Positions 36,021 through 44,869 of a stretch of DNA of 64,000 bases are shown piece after piece. Made by a program: the position numbers and the translations under genes. Position 1 is the stretch's first letter. Every line of letters starts with the position of its first letter. A model generated the notes under the pieces. The model worked only from the letters and a program-made list of their open reading frames with translations, searched no databases and had not been told where the DNA came from. Origin of the DNA: Lachnospiraceae bacterium KH1T2 (GTDB lineage: Bacteria > Bacillota > Clostridia > Lachnospirales > Lachnospiraceae); NCBI GenBank assembly GCA_900114405.1, contig FOSY01000002.1, positions 1-64,000 of the forward strand. The letters run 5' to 3'.

Positions 36021-36395
36021 ATGTGGAACAAAAAAACAGTTAATGCTGCATTATGCGCTATATTACTTTCAGCACTTGCACTTTCAGGATGTCAGGGTAA
36101 TAAGGCAGCTGAGGGAAATGCATCTGGAGAGTATAAAGATGGCACATATACAGCCAGCGAACAGGGATTTGCCGGTGAGGTTTCAGCAACAGTTGTGGTC
36201 GAGGGCGGAAAGATCACAGATGTTAAGATCGAAGGCAAAGACGAAACACCTGAAAAGGGTGGAGCAGCAATCGAAGAGCTTCAGCCAAAGATTCTTGAGG
36301 CACAGTCAGCTGATGTTGACGCAGTTGCAGGTGCAACAGTTACATCTGATGCTGTAAAGAAGGCCGTTTCTGCAGCACTTGATCAGGCAAAGTAA
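36021..36395 (+). CDS. FMN-binding lipoprotein (flavinylated electron carrier)
   Basis: A 124-residue exported lipoprotein with lipobox LSGC (C24) and a single FMN_bind domain. The flavin attachment motif DAVAGATVTS (about 100-109) fits the ApbE substrate pattern D-x-x-x-G-A-T, where FMN would be joined to T106; the usual Ser/Thr before Gly is Ala here. Such surface flavoproteins pass electrons from membrane carriers to extracellular reductases in Gram-positive bacteria. AGAGGGAGA precedes the ATG. About 100 residues are repeated nearly unchanged in the next gene. No apbE gene is in the window. Confidence 0.88.
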   Translation: MWNKKTVNAALCAILLSALALSGCQGNKAAEGNASGEYKDGTYTASEQGFAGEVSATVVVEGGKITDVKIEGKDETPEKGGAAIEELQPKILEAQSADVDAVAGATVTSDAVKKAVSAALDQAK

Positions 36396-36851
36396 AAATT
36401 GATTTTTGTAAATTAGCTTAGAGGGAGACTTTTTATGTGGAAAAAGAGAGCGTATAACACAGCGGTATGTGCTATTTTGCTTGCAGCACTTACAATGTCA
36501 GGATGTCAGGGAACTACACCTGCAACATCAGCTTCCAGCAGCGCAGCTGAAGGAACAACAGCAGCTGAAGGTGGAGCATCAGGCGATTATAAGGATGGCA
36601 CATATACAGCCAGTGAACAGGGATTTGCCGGTGAGGTTTCAGCAACTGTTGTGATCGAGGGCGGAAAGATCGCAGATGTTAAGATCGAAGGCGCAAATGA
36701 GACACCTGAAAAGGGTGGAGCAGCAATTGAAGAGCTTCAGCCAAAGATTCTTGAGGCGCAGTCAGCAGAGGTTGATGCGGTAGCTGGTGCTACAATCACT
36801 TCTGATGCTGTTAAGAAAGCCGTTACAGCAGCACTTGAGCAGGCAAAGAGC
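36131..36851 (+). repeat. Tandem gene-segment duplication (two FMN_bind copies)
   Basis: About 260 bases encoding the FMN_bind domain of the small lipoprotein (36131-36391) recur in the next gene (about 36587-36851). By eye the nucleotide identity is about 90%, with long unbroken blocks such as GGGATTTGCCGGTGAGGTTT. The two leader peptides are also alike. This points to a recent duplication, or ongoing gene conversion. Confidence 0.8.
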
Positions 36852-39038
36852 GGTGAGGCAAAGGAAGCATCTGCAAGCTCTGGTCCTTCAACTGTAACAT
36901 ATAAGGCAGGAACTTATACAGGATCAGGCGATGGCTATAACGGTCCTGTAGAAGTAAGCGTTACATTTGCTGAAGATAAGATTGAGAATATTGAAGTAAC
37001 TTCAAGCAAGGAAACAGAAAATGTTGGAACTCCTGTATTTGATATTATGATTCCTCAGATGATCGAGGCAAACGGTTCAGGCGTTGATGCTATTTCTGGA
37101 GCAACATTCTCAAGCAGAGCACTTAAAACAGCTGTAGATGCAGCAGCTTCAGAAGCAGAGGTTTCAGACCTTAGTGCTTTCCAGAAGGGTAATATCGAGA
37201 AAACAGTTCAGGACAATGTCGAAGATACTTGGGATGTTGTTGTAGTTGGCGGCGGCGGAGCCGGCATTTCTGCTGCAGCTCAGGCAGCTATCGATGGAAA
37301 TTCAGTTCTTGTTATCGAGAAGAATGCTGAAATCGGTGGTAATACACTTGTTTCAGGTGGTCAGTATCAGAGTGTCATGAAATATCTTGTATGGGATAAA
37401 GATGATCCAGATGCTACTACAGGTAAAGGATTTGACGGAAAGACTTATGATAAGGTTAAGTCTGTTCAGGGCTGTATAGACGAGCTTAAGACGATTTATA
37501 ATTGGTCTGAAGATGAGTTTGATGACAGCTATTATAAAGATCATGAATATGTAGCTGGTGATATCGTTGAGTTGTCTAAGCATGGTGTACATAAGGATTA
37601 TCTTCCAATCCTTAAGGATCTTAAGAAAGAAATCAAGGAATATCTTGACTGGGCGGAGCCTCAGCTTGAAGCAGGCGTTCCTGAAAGCAAGCTTACACTT
37701 TTCTCAACAGTTAACCTTCATATTTTCCAGACATATTATGGTGGACTCAGACAGAGTGCTGATAAGTCAGAATGGATCTATGGTAACGTTGATCTTGTAA
37801 AGCAGTTTATTGAAGATGGTCAGGATATCAAGCCTTGGCTTGAAGAGCTTGGTGCAACTTTTGTCGAAGATACACAGCCTACACTTATCGGTGCACTTTG
37901 GTATCGTGAGAACCAGTTCATTGGTGCAAATGTTGACGCTGATGGTGATGGAAAGACAGAAGAGTATGAAGGCAGATGGGGAACATATTTTATGGCTCCA
38001 AAGACTGCAATGCTTCAGGCAAACGACAAGAACGAGATCATGACACGTACAACTGCAAAAGAGCTTATCGTAGAGGATGGCAAAGTTACAGGTGTTAAGG
38101 CAGAGCGTTATGATGGTTCTGAAGTTGTAGCACATGCTTCAAAGGGTGTTGTGCTTGCAACAGGCGGATATGCAGCAAACATTGATATGGTACTTGATAC
38201 TAATAAGTATTGGTCAGATGAGTATCTTTCATCAAAGACAACAACTACTAACCGTTCATCACTTCAGGGTGATGGTATCAAGATGGCTGAGGCTGCAGGC
38301 GCAGATGTCACAGGAACAGGTTGGACACAGCTTATGCCTATTTCATGGGTAGACAATGGTAACCTTGCATTTGGCGGCGGTGACTATGCTATTTATCTTA
38401 ATCCGGAAACAGGAAAGAGATTTGTTGATGAGACATCAGAACGTGATGTTCTTTCTCTTAGCGAGTTCAAGAATGGTATCGAGCACAATGGTGTAAAGGG
38501 TGTATTTGTTGAAATTGCAAATGCAGAAGTACCGATTCCTGGTCCATATCCATATAAGGATGAGGATGTTGAGTGGAGACAGTATGTTAGAACTGTTGAT
38601 CAGCTCGGCGATCTTTTCAAAGAACTTGGACTTCCTACAGACGCAGATACAGTAAAGGCTACTATCGAAAATTATGATGAAGCAATCATGAATGGAAAGC
38701 AGCCTGAAGGCGTTGATAAGAAGCAGTTCTCAGCACTTATTGGTACTGCAGAGAAGAAGGATGACGGTTCATATGATGCTTCAACATATAAGCTTGACGG
38801 CGTTAAGCTTAGAGTAAGACTTCTTGCTCCATCTACACACCATACAATGGGTGGTCTTGTTGTTGATACTGAACGTCATGTACTTGACAAGGATGGTAAG
38901 GCTATTAGTGGTCTTTATGCAGCAGGTGAAGTAACAGGTGGTATTCATGGTGGTAACCGTCTCGGCGGTAATGCTATCACAGAAATCATCGTTTCAGGTA
39001 GAACAGCTGCAAAGGCTATTACTGCTGATAACAAATAA
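36435..39038 (+). CDS. Extracellular flavin reductase: lipoprotein with two FMN_bind domains and a fumarate-reductase-type FAD domain
   Basis: An 867-residue lipoprotein with lipobox MSGC (C24). Two FMN_bind domains follow: the first (about 50-140, DAVAGATITS) copies the preceding gene; the second (about 155-240) has DAISGATFSS. The C-terminal FAD flavoprotein domain (about 260-865) has the dinucleotide fold VVVVGGGGAGISAAAQAA, LVSGGQYQS and the active-site region HHTMGGLVVDTE plus GGNRLGGNAITE, the FrdA/urocanate-reductase type. Electrons would flow from a membrane donor through FMN to FAD and an outside acceptor such as fumarate, urocanate or a related enoate; which one cannot be read from sequence. 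Ends with a terminator. Confidence 0.9.
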   Translation: MWKKRAYNTAVCAILLAALTMSGCQGTTPATSASSSAAEGTTAAEGGASGDYKDGTYTASEQGFAGEVSATVVIEGGKIADVKIEGANETPEKGGAAIEELQPKILEAQSAEVDAVAGATITSDAVKKAVTAALEQAKSGEAKEASASSGPSTVTYKAGTYTGSGDGYNGPVEVSVTFAEDKIENIEVTSSKETENVGTPVFDIMIPQMIEANGSGVDAISGATFSSRALKTAVDAAASEAEVSDLSAFQKGNIEKTVQDNVEDTWDVVVVGGGGAGISAAAQAAIDGNSVLVIEKNAEIGGNTLVSGGQYQSVMKYLVWDKDDPDATTGKGFDGKTYDKVKSVQGCIDELKTIYNWSEDEFDDSYYKDHEYVAGDIVELSKHGVHKDYLPILKDLKKEIKEYLDWAEPQLEAGVPESKLTLFSTVNLHIFQTYYGGLRQSADKSEWIYGNVDLVKQFIEDGQDIKPWLEELGATFVEDTQPTLIGALWYRENQFIGANVDADGDGKTEEYEGRWGTYFMAPKTAMLQANDKNEIMTRTTAKELIVEDGKVTGVKAERYDGSEVVAHASKGVVLATGGYAANIDMVLDTNKYWSDEYLSSKTTTTNRSSLQGDGIKMAEAAGADVTGTGWTQLMPISWVDNGNLAFGGGDYAIYLNPETGKRFVDETSERDVLSLSEFKNGIEHNGVKGVFVEIANAEVPIPGPYPYKDEDVEWRQYVRTVDQLGDLFKELGLPTDADTVKATIENYDEAIMNGKQPEGVDKKQFSALIGTAEKKDDGSYDASTYKLDGVKLRVRLLAPSTHHTMGGLVVDTERHVLDKDGKAISGLYAAGEVTGGIHGGNRLGGNAITEIIVSGRTAAKAITADNK

Positions 39039-39048
39039 ATAATTGGAG

Positions 39049-39087
39049 ATATCCCGGCGAGTTTTTGCTCTCCGGGATATTTTTTTT
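39049..39087 (+). terminator. Rho-independent terminator after the flavin reductase gene
   Basis: ATATCCCGG and CCGGGATAT (with GAG/CTC pairing inside) are followed by T8. A strong intrinsic terminator. Confidence 0.9.
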
Positions 39088-39264
39088 GACTTTATGAAAT
39101 TCCGCTGGAATTCCTATAAGTCAAAAAATGCACTACGTGCATTGGATGCGACGCGCGTGTTGACAATGTGTCTGATAAGTTGATTACAATTGCTTTTATG
39201 AGCTAAATAGGTTGCACTTTCAGCATATTTGAATTAAAATATCATGGGTATGTGTTATTATACA
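39088..39264 (+). promoter_or_regulatory. Promoter/operator region of nfnAB
   Basis: An imperfect palindrome (GACTTTATGAAATTCC with GGAATTCCTATAAGTC, 39088-39122) and a small perfect one (ATGCACTACGTGCAT, 39128-39142) are followed by two promoter candidates: TTGACA (39160-39165) with TACAAT (39185-39190) at 19 bases, and the extended -10 TGTTATTAT at 39253-39261, about 37 bases before the start of nfnA. The palindromes could be operators; no known regulator site was matched. Confidence 0.4.
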
Positions 39265-39297
39265 TACAATATTGCAAATAGAATAGGAGAATGCATT

Positions 39298-40182
39298 ATG
39301 TTCAGAATTGTGAAGGCTAAGATGCTTGTGGAGAATATTTGTCTCCTTGAAGTTGAAGCACCTCGAATTGCCCGTCATTGCGAGCCGGGTCAGTTTGTAA
39401 TTGTACGTGCAGATGAATCTGCAGAAAGAATCCCACTTACGATTTGTGATTACGACCGTGAAGCAGGAACCGTTACACTTGTAATTCAGGTTATCGGAGC
39501 ATCATCACTTAAAATTGCCAGCCTTAAGACAGGTGAATTCATGGCAGATATTACCGGTCCTCTTGGACAGCCTTCAGATTTCGTGAATGAAGATATTGAG
39601 GAAGTCAGAAAGAGAAATTATCTTTTTGTATGTGGAGGTCTTGGAACAGCTCCTGTATATCCTCAGATTAAGTGGTGTAAAGAGCATGGTGTAAACTTCG
39701 ATGTAATCGTTGGTACAAAGACACATGATACACTTATCCTTGAAAAGGAGTTTGAAGAAGTTGCAGGTGAACACTACTTTATTACTACAGATGATGGTTC
39801 ATACAAGCGCTCAGGAATGGTTACAGTATGTATGCAGGATCTGATCGAGAATGAAGGCAGAAAGTATGACGTCTGTGTTGCTATCGGACCTATGATCATG
39901 ATGAAATTTGCTGCAAAGATGGCGCTTGATCATGGAATTCATACTATTGTATCAATGAATCCTATCATGGTTGATGGTACAGGTATGTGTGGTGCTTGTC
40001 GTCTTGTAATTGGAGATGAAGTTAAATTTGCTTGTGTAGATGGTCCTGAATTTGATGCTTCACTCGTTGACTTTGACTCTGCTATGAAGCGTATGGCTCT
40101 TTATAAGACAGAAGAAGGAAAGGCATACCTTGCTGCACAGGAAGGCGACACACACCACGGCGGATGTGGAAAGTGCAACTAA
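39298..40182 (+). CDS. nfnA: NfnA: ferredoxin:NADP+ oxidoreductase subunit alpha (FAD, [2Fe-2S])
   Basis: A 294-residue PyrK/HydG-like flavoprotein. The FAD domain has HCEPGQFVIVRADES and PLTICDYD; the NAD-binding half has YLFVCGGLGTAPVYPQ; the C-terminal iron-sulfur site MCGACRLVIGDEVKFACVDGPEF provides the cysteines for a [2Fe-2S] cluster. Together with the next gene it forms the electron-bifurcating NADH-dependent reduced-ferredoxin:NADP+ oxidoreductase (Nfn), which balances NADH, NADPH and ferredoxin. AGGAG lies 8 bases before ATG 39298, which is preferred to an ATG at 39244. An extra His/Cys-rich tail (HHGGCGKCN) is present. Confidence 0.88.
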   Translation: MFRIVKAKMLVENICLLEVEAPRIARHCEPGQFVIVRADESAERIPLTICDYDREAGTVTLVIQVIGASSLKIASLKTGEFMADITGPLGQPSDFVNEDIEEVRKRNYLFVCGGLGTAPVYPQIKWCKEHGVNFDVIVGTKTHDTLILEKEFEEVAGEHYFITTDDGSYKRSGMVTVCMQDLIENEGRKYDVCVAIGPMIMMKFAAKMALDHGIHTIVSMNPIMVDGTGMCGACRLVIGDEVKFACVDGPEFDASLVDFDSAMKRMALYKTEEGKAYLAAQEGDTHHGGCGKCN

Positions 40183-40223
40183 TATTGAGTACTGTTCGAT
40201 CAAACTTTTTTAGGAGGATATAA

Positions 40224-41621
40224 ATGGCTGTTGATGTATTACATAAAGTTCCTGTAAGAGAGCAGGAACCAAAAGTTAGAGCAACAAACTTTGATGAAGT
40301 GTGCCTTGGCTACAATAAAGAAGAGGCAATGGAAGAGGCTACTCGTTGTCTGAACTGTAAAAATCCACAGTGTCAGGTAGGATGTCCTGTATCAATTAAT
40401 ATTCCGGCATTCATTCAGGAAGTTAAGAAGGGTGATTTTAAGAAGGCATCAGAGATAATCGCTGAGTCTTCTGCGCTTCCAGCTGTATGTGGACGTGTTT
40501 GCCCTCAGGAAAGCCAGTGTGAGGGAAAATGCGTACGCGGCATTAAAGGTGATGCAGTTTCAATCGGTAAGCTCGAGCGTTTCGTTGCTGACTGGGCACG
40601 TGAAAATGGTGTTAAGCCGGAAGTTCATGCTGAGAAGAAGGGTAAGAAGGTTGCTGTTATCGGTTCTGGCCCTTCAGGACTTACCTGCGCAGGAGACCTT
40701 GCTAAGCTTGGATATGATGTGACTATCTTTGAAGCACTTCATAAAGCTGGCGGCGTACTTGTTTATGGTATCCCGGAATTCCGTCTTCCAAAGGATAGAG
40801 TAGTTCAGCCTGAAATAGAAAACGTTAAGGCTCTTGGCGTTAAGATTGAAACAGACGTAGTTATTGGTAAATCAACAACTATCGATGCTCTTCTTGAAGA
40901 GGAAGGCTTTGATGCTGTTTATGTTGGTTCAGGTGCAGGACTTCCTAGATTCATGGGTATTCCTGGTGAGCAGGCTCTCGGTGTATTCTCTGCAAATGAG
41001 TTCCTTACAAGAAATAACCTCATGAAGGCATACAGAGATGATTATGACACTCCTATCACAAAGGGTAAGAAGGTCGTTGTTGTAGGCGGCGGTAATGTCG
41101 CAATGGATGCAGCAAGAACAGCACTTCGTCTTGGTGGTGAAGTTCATGTTGTATATCGTCGTTCGGAAGCTGAGCTTCCTGCAAGAGCTGAAGAAGTTCA
41201 CCACGCTAAGGAAGAGGGCGTAATCTTTGATCTGCTCCAGAATCCTGTAGAAATCCTCGAAGACGAAAAAGGATGGGTTAGAGGAATCAAAGTAATCAAG
41301 ATGGAACTTGGTGAGCCTGATGCTTCAGGAAGAAGAAGACCTGTAGAAGTTCCTGGCTCAGAATATGAGATTGAGTGTGATACAGTTATCATGTCTCTTG
41401 GAACATCTCCAAACCCTCTTATTTCTTCAACAACAAATGGACTTGAGATCAATAAGCGCAAGTGTATTGTTGCAGACGAGGAAACAGGTGCTACATCTAA
41501 GGATGGTGTTTATGCAGGTGGAGATGCTGTAACAGGCGCAGCTACAGTTATCCTTGCCATGGGCGCAGGTAAGGCTGCAGCGAAAGGTATCGATGAGTTC
41601 CTTTCTAAGCAGGATGCCTAA
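40224..41621 (+). CDS. nfnB: NfnB: NADPH-binding subunit (GltD-like, FAD, two [4Fe-4S])
   Basis: A 465-residue protein of the glutamate synthase small-subunit type. The N-terminus has two cysteine clusters, CLNCKNPQCQVGCP and CGRVCPQESQCEGKC, for two [4Fe-4S] centres; then an FAD fold VAVIGSGPSGLTCAGDLAKL and an NADPH fold VVVVGGGNVAMDAARTALR followed by VVYRRSEAELPAR. The adjacent nfnA, with 41 bases between, argues for Nfn rather than glutamate synthase (no gltB present). AGGAGG precedes the ATG. Known annotation pipelines often call this gltA or sudA. Confidence 0.9.
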   Translation: MAVDVLHKVPVREQEPKVRATNFDEVCLGYNKEEAMEEATRCLNCKNPQCQVGCPVSINIPAFIQEVKKGDFKKASEIIAESSALPAVCGRVCPQESQCEGKCVRGIKGDAVSIGKLERFVADWARENGVKPEVHAEKKGKKVAVIGSGPSGLTCAGDLAKLGYDVTIFEALHKAGGVLVYGIPEFRLPKDRVVQPEIENVKALGVKIETDVVIGKSTTIDALLEEEGFDAVYVGSGAGLPRFMGIPGEQALGVFSANEFLTRNNLMKAYRDDYDTPITKGKKVVVVGGGNVAMDAARTALRLGGEVHVVYRRSEAELPARAEEVHHAKEEGVIFDLLQNPVEILEDEKGWVRGIKVIKMELGEPDASGRRRPVEVPGSEYEIECDTVIMSLGTSPNPLISSTTNGLEINKRKCIVADEETGATSKDGVYAGGDAVTGAATVILAMGAGKAAAKGIDEFLSKQDA

Positions 41622-41649
41622 ATAAAATTTACCTTGGGGGTAACTATTG

Positions 41650-42339
41650 ATGTTTTGTCCTAAATGCGGTCTTGAATATCGCGAAGGTTTTAATGAATGT
41701 GCATATTGTCATTTACCTTTGGTAGATGAGCTGCCGGATGATTTTGATCCTGAAGCGATTCAGAGTGCTGCAGAAAACATGAATGATGTTTCTCCGGAAG
41801 AGATAAATAAAGAAAGTACAGAGGCAGATGCGGAGCAGGAAGAGATTCCTGCTCCTACTAAAGCATTCCGTACTGCCGCTGAGCGTGCGAATGATATGAA
41901 ATCTTCCGGAATAACTTTAATATTTGTTGCTGTTCTTGGCATTGCATTTTTGTTCTTATGCTATAACGGTGCGCTTCCTATTACATTTTCAGGACCTGGA
42001 GCTGTAATGTCATATGGAGTTATGGGATTATTGTTTGTTATTTTCTTCATAGCAGGTGTCAGATCAATGGCGAAGGTCAATAGACTTGAGGAAGAAGCTG
42101 ATAGAGAACAAGAGAAGCAGGCTGAGATAAAAGAATGGTTTTCAGCGAATTACAGCAGTGAAGCAATCGATGAGATAATTCGTTCAGAAGAAGAAAATAA
42201 TGAAGATCTTGCGGATCTTTATTTTGAAAGAATTAAGTTAATGAAGCTGAAGATCAGTGAGCATTTTGTTGATATAGATACTCAATTTCTAGATTACGTT
42301 ATTGAAGATCTTTACACAGATATATTTGAAGATAAATAA
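41650..42339 (+). CDS. Zinc-ribbon membrane protein, unknown function
   Basis: A 229-residue protein. An N-terminal zinc ribbon MFCPKCGLEYREGFNECAYC is followed by an acidic linker, two membrane helices (about 97-113 and 125-143) and a C-terminal helical, acidic cytoplasmic domain. TGGGGG upstream serves ATG 41650; a TTG one codon earlier is also possible. Its stop overlaps the rlmH start (TAATG). I have no functional assignment; similar zinc-ribbon openings occur in two other unknown membrane proteins of this window. Confidence 0.7.
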   Translation: MFCPKCGLEYREGFNECAYCHLPLVDELPDDFDPEAIQSAAENMNDVSPEEINKESTEADAEQEEIPAPTKAFRTAAERANDMKSSGITLIFVAVLGIAFLFLCYNGALPITFSGPGAVMSYGVMGLLFVIFFIAGVRSMAKVNRLEEEADREQEKQAEIKEWFSANYSSEAIDEIIRSEEENNEDLADLYFERIKLMKLKISEHFVDIDTQFLDYVIEDLYTDIFEDK

Positions 42340-42782
42340 TGAAAATTACTGTTTTATGTGCGGGAAAAATTAAAGAAAAATTTTACCGTGATGCAATAGC
42401 TGAATATTCGAAGAGATTAACAAGGTATTGCAAATGTTCTATAATAGAAGTTGCTGACGGTCCTGACCTTTATGCGGAGAGGGACCGTTTCTTGACGCAT
42501 ATTCCAGATGATGCATTTGTCATCACTTTGGAAATTTTGGGAAAAAAATTGGACTCGGTGCAGTTGGCTGAAAGGATTGAAAGGCTTGGAATTGAAGGAA
42601 AAAGCCATATTTGTTTTATAATAGGCGGTTCTGATGGCTTGGCAGATGAGATAAAGAGAAGGTCAGATCTTGCACTGAGCTTTTCTGATATGACATTTCC
42701 ACACCAACTAATGAGAGTTATTCTTATGGAACAGATATATCGTTCTTTTCGAATTATTGCACACGAGCCATATCATAAGTGA
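42339..42782 (+). CDS. rlmH: 23S rRNA (pseudouridine1915-N3)-methyltransferase
   Basis: A 147-residue SPOUT methyltransferase that methylates pseudouridine 1915 in helix 69 using AdoMet. The knot region has FIIGGSDGLADEIKRR and SDMTFPHQLMRVILMEQIYR, and the end EPYHK is the family signature. It is a little shorter than the 155-160 usual. It overlaps the upstream gene by one base and phoH starts ten bases after its stop. Confidence 0.94.
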   Translation: MKITVLCAGKIKEKFYRDAIAEYSKRLTRYCKCSIIEVADGPDLYAERDRFLTHIPDDAFVITLEILGKKLDSVQLAERIERLGIEGKSHICFIIGGSDGLADEIKRRSDLALSFSDMTFPHQLMRVILMEQIYRSFRIIAHEPYHK

Positions 42783-42792
42783 GAAACCATGT

Positions 42793-43815
42793 ATGAATGA
42801 AGAAAATGTTCTGATTCTCAAAGACATTTCCATGGATCACATGAAAAATGTTTTTGGACAGTTTGATAAATTTGAGAAAAAAATTGAAGACACGTATAAT
42901 GTCAGTATAGTTTTGCGTGATGGGGATATTCGTATCGAAGGAAGCGAAAAGAGCACTCGTTCTGCAAAGAATGTACTTGAAGAGCTTTTTAGATTATCTG
43001 AGTCCGGAAATATAATAGAAGAACAGAATGTGAATTATGTTATGGAGATGGAAAGAGAGAATAATACGGAAGTACTTGGCGAAATAGATAAAGATGTAAT
43101 TTGCCATACAATACAGGGGAAGCCTGTAAAGCCTAAAACACTTGGACAGCAAAAGTACATAGATGCGATTCGTGATAAAATGATCGTCTTTGGTGTGGGA
43201 CCTGCCGGAACAGGTAAAACATATCTGGCGATGGCAATGGCTATCACAGCTTTTAAGAAAGAGGAAGTAAGCAGGATAATTTTGACTAGACCTGCGATCG
43301 AAGCAGGTGAAAAGCTTGGATTTTTGCCAGGAGATCTGCAAAGCAAGATCGATCCATATTTAAGACCATTGTATGATGCGCTATATCAGATAATGGGTGC
43401 GGATTCTTTTTTGAAAAATATGGAAAAAGGTTTGATCGAAGTAGCACCGCTTGCATATATGCGAGGCAGAACACTTGATAATGCTTTTATCATTTTGGAC
43501 GAAGCTCAGAATACGACTCCTTCACAGATGAAGATGTTCCTTACAAGAATCGGATTTGGTTCGAAGGTAGTCATCACAGGCGATAAGACGCAGAAAGATT
43601 TGGCGGCAGGAACAGTTTCAGGTCTTGATGTTGCCGAGAGAGTTCTTCGTAATATTGATGATATCAGCTTTATTAATTTAACATCGAAGGATGTGGTGAG
43701 ACATCCTCTTGTTCAGCAGATAGTTAAGGCTTATGAAGATTATGAGGCAAAGCACAGAGAAAGAAAAGACGTAAAGTTCAGGAGGGATCATGCAGCTAAG
43801 CGTAATAATATGTAA
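42793..43815 (+). CDS. phoH: PhoH-like ATPase
   Basis: A 340-residue protein. An N-terminal KH-like segment (about 5-75) precedes the PhoH ATPase, with Walker A FGVGPAGTGKTYLA and Walker B AFIILDEAQNTTPSQMKMFLTR, followed by VVITGDKTQKDL. PhoH proteins resemble SF1 helicases and are linked to RNA metabolism together with YbeY, which lies two genes on. ATG 42793 is chosen since its N-terminus fits; the ribosome site is weak, consistent with coupling to rlmH. The last 26 bases overlap the next gene. Confidence 0.93.
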   Translation: MNEENVLILKDISMDHMKNVFGQFDKFEKKIEDTYNVSIVLRDGDIRIEGSEKSTRSAKNVLEELFRLSESGNIIEEQNVNYVMEMERENNTEVLGEIDKDVICHTIQGKPVKPKTLGQQKYIDAIRDKMIVFGVGPAGTGKTYLAMAMAITAFKKEEVSRIILTRPAIEAGEKLGFLPGDLQSKIDPYLRPLYDALYQIMGADSFLKNMEKGLIEVAPLAYMRGRTLDNAFIILDEAQNTTPSQMKMFLTRIGFGSKVVITGDKTQKDLAAGTVSGLDVAERVLRNIDDISFINLTSKDVVRHPLVQQIVKAYEDYEAKHRERKDVKFRRDHAAKRNNM

Positions 43816-44869
43816 CGTAGTATTGATTGCAATCTCTTTCTTAACTTTTTTGATGTCGTGGAATAAATTTGAAGATAAAACTGCTAAAAACAACTCGATG
43901 ACGTGTGCGGTACTAGGGCTGTTTTTAGCAATGGCTTCATTTATTGCGCCTGAATTTGTAATGCCGATGCAAGCTATAGTACTTATATTGAGGTTCTATA
44001 CAAATTTTGCATGCGCAGCTTCTTATCTTATTTTTCTTTCAACAGTTTCAATGGCCACATCGTACGAAAACGGAGTGTATTTTCTGTATTGTGTGATATC
44101 CGGCATGATTCTTTTAATATGTTTTAGAGAGCCGAATATTGACGATTTTTATGTTAGAAGGCCTACAATTATATTTGCACTTTGTTCCATTACGGTTTAT
44201 ACTTCATTAGTTGTCTTAAATGACATAAGTCTTACACCGGAGTCAGTAATGTTTCCTTTGATCGGTATTGGCATTAATTCATTGATCGTTTTAATAGCCT
44301 TGCCGAAAATTGCTCACAGCTATCTGTTTACTTTAGAAGAAAAATGGCGGAAATTATGTGACCCTGAATATGAATTGCTTCTTGAACTTAAAAAGAAAAA
44401 TCCAGTTGAGTTTAAATATGCAATCCATTCTGCTTATCTGACTGACAGAGTCGCTGAGAGAATCGGTGCTGATCGTCGTATGGCGAAGTCATGCGCTTAC
44501 TATAAGCATATTGGACTATTAAAAAACGGAGAAGAACCGGTAAAAGACAAGACAGCAGCGTTAATTGCCGAACACGAATTTCCTGAAAATCTGCAGGAAT
44601 TGATAAATCAGTACACGGGATTTGATTCCGGACATTTTACAAAGGAGTCATCTATAACGTATATATGTACTGAGATGATTCGTTCGATAATCCGATTCAA
44701 TAATGAGAGACCAAATGAACATATCAATTATGATGCACTGATCAATTTGATCTTTGATAGGATTATGAATAAACCTATTATCACAGATTCTGATTTGAGT
44801 TTTCGTGATATTAAGATTATTCGCATGAAGTTAAAGGAAGAAAGGCTTTATTATGACTTTTTACGTTGA
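43790..44869 (+). CDS. Degenerate PgpH/YqfF-like membrane HD protein
   Basis: A 359-residue protein in the place where pgpH often stands (phoH-pgpH-ybeY). The first 180 residues hold about six membrane helices. The last 165 align with the HD hydrolase domain of PgpH: IHSAYLTDRVAERIGAD, CAYYKHIGLL, AEHEFPENLQELINQYTG and LSFRDIKIIRMKLKEE. The metal-binding HD pair is replaced by K239-H240, and the usual QHHG by QYTG; H213 is kept. The large extracellular domain of PgpH is absent. It probably cannot hydrolyse c-di-AMP and may be a regulator or a relic. AGGAGGG lies 6-7 bases upstream, inside phoH. Confidence 0.75.
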   Translation: MQLSVIICNVVLIAISFLTFLMSWNKFEDKTAKNNSMTCAVLGLFLAMASFIAPEFVMPMQAIVLILRFYTNFACAASYLIFLSTVSMATSYENGVYFLYCVISGMILLICFREPNIDDFYVRRPTIIFALCSITVYTSLVVLNDISLTPESVMFPLIGIGINSLIVLIALPKIAHSYLFTLEEKWRKLCDPEYELLLELKKKNPVEFKYAIHSAYLTDRVAERIGADRRMAKSCAYYKHIGLLKNGEEPVKDKTAALIAEHEFPENLQELINQYTGFDSGHFTKESSITYICTEMIRSIIRFNNERPNEHINYDALINLIFDRIMNKPIITDSDLSFRDIKIIRMKLKEERLYYDFLR

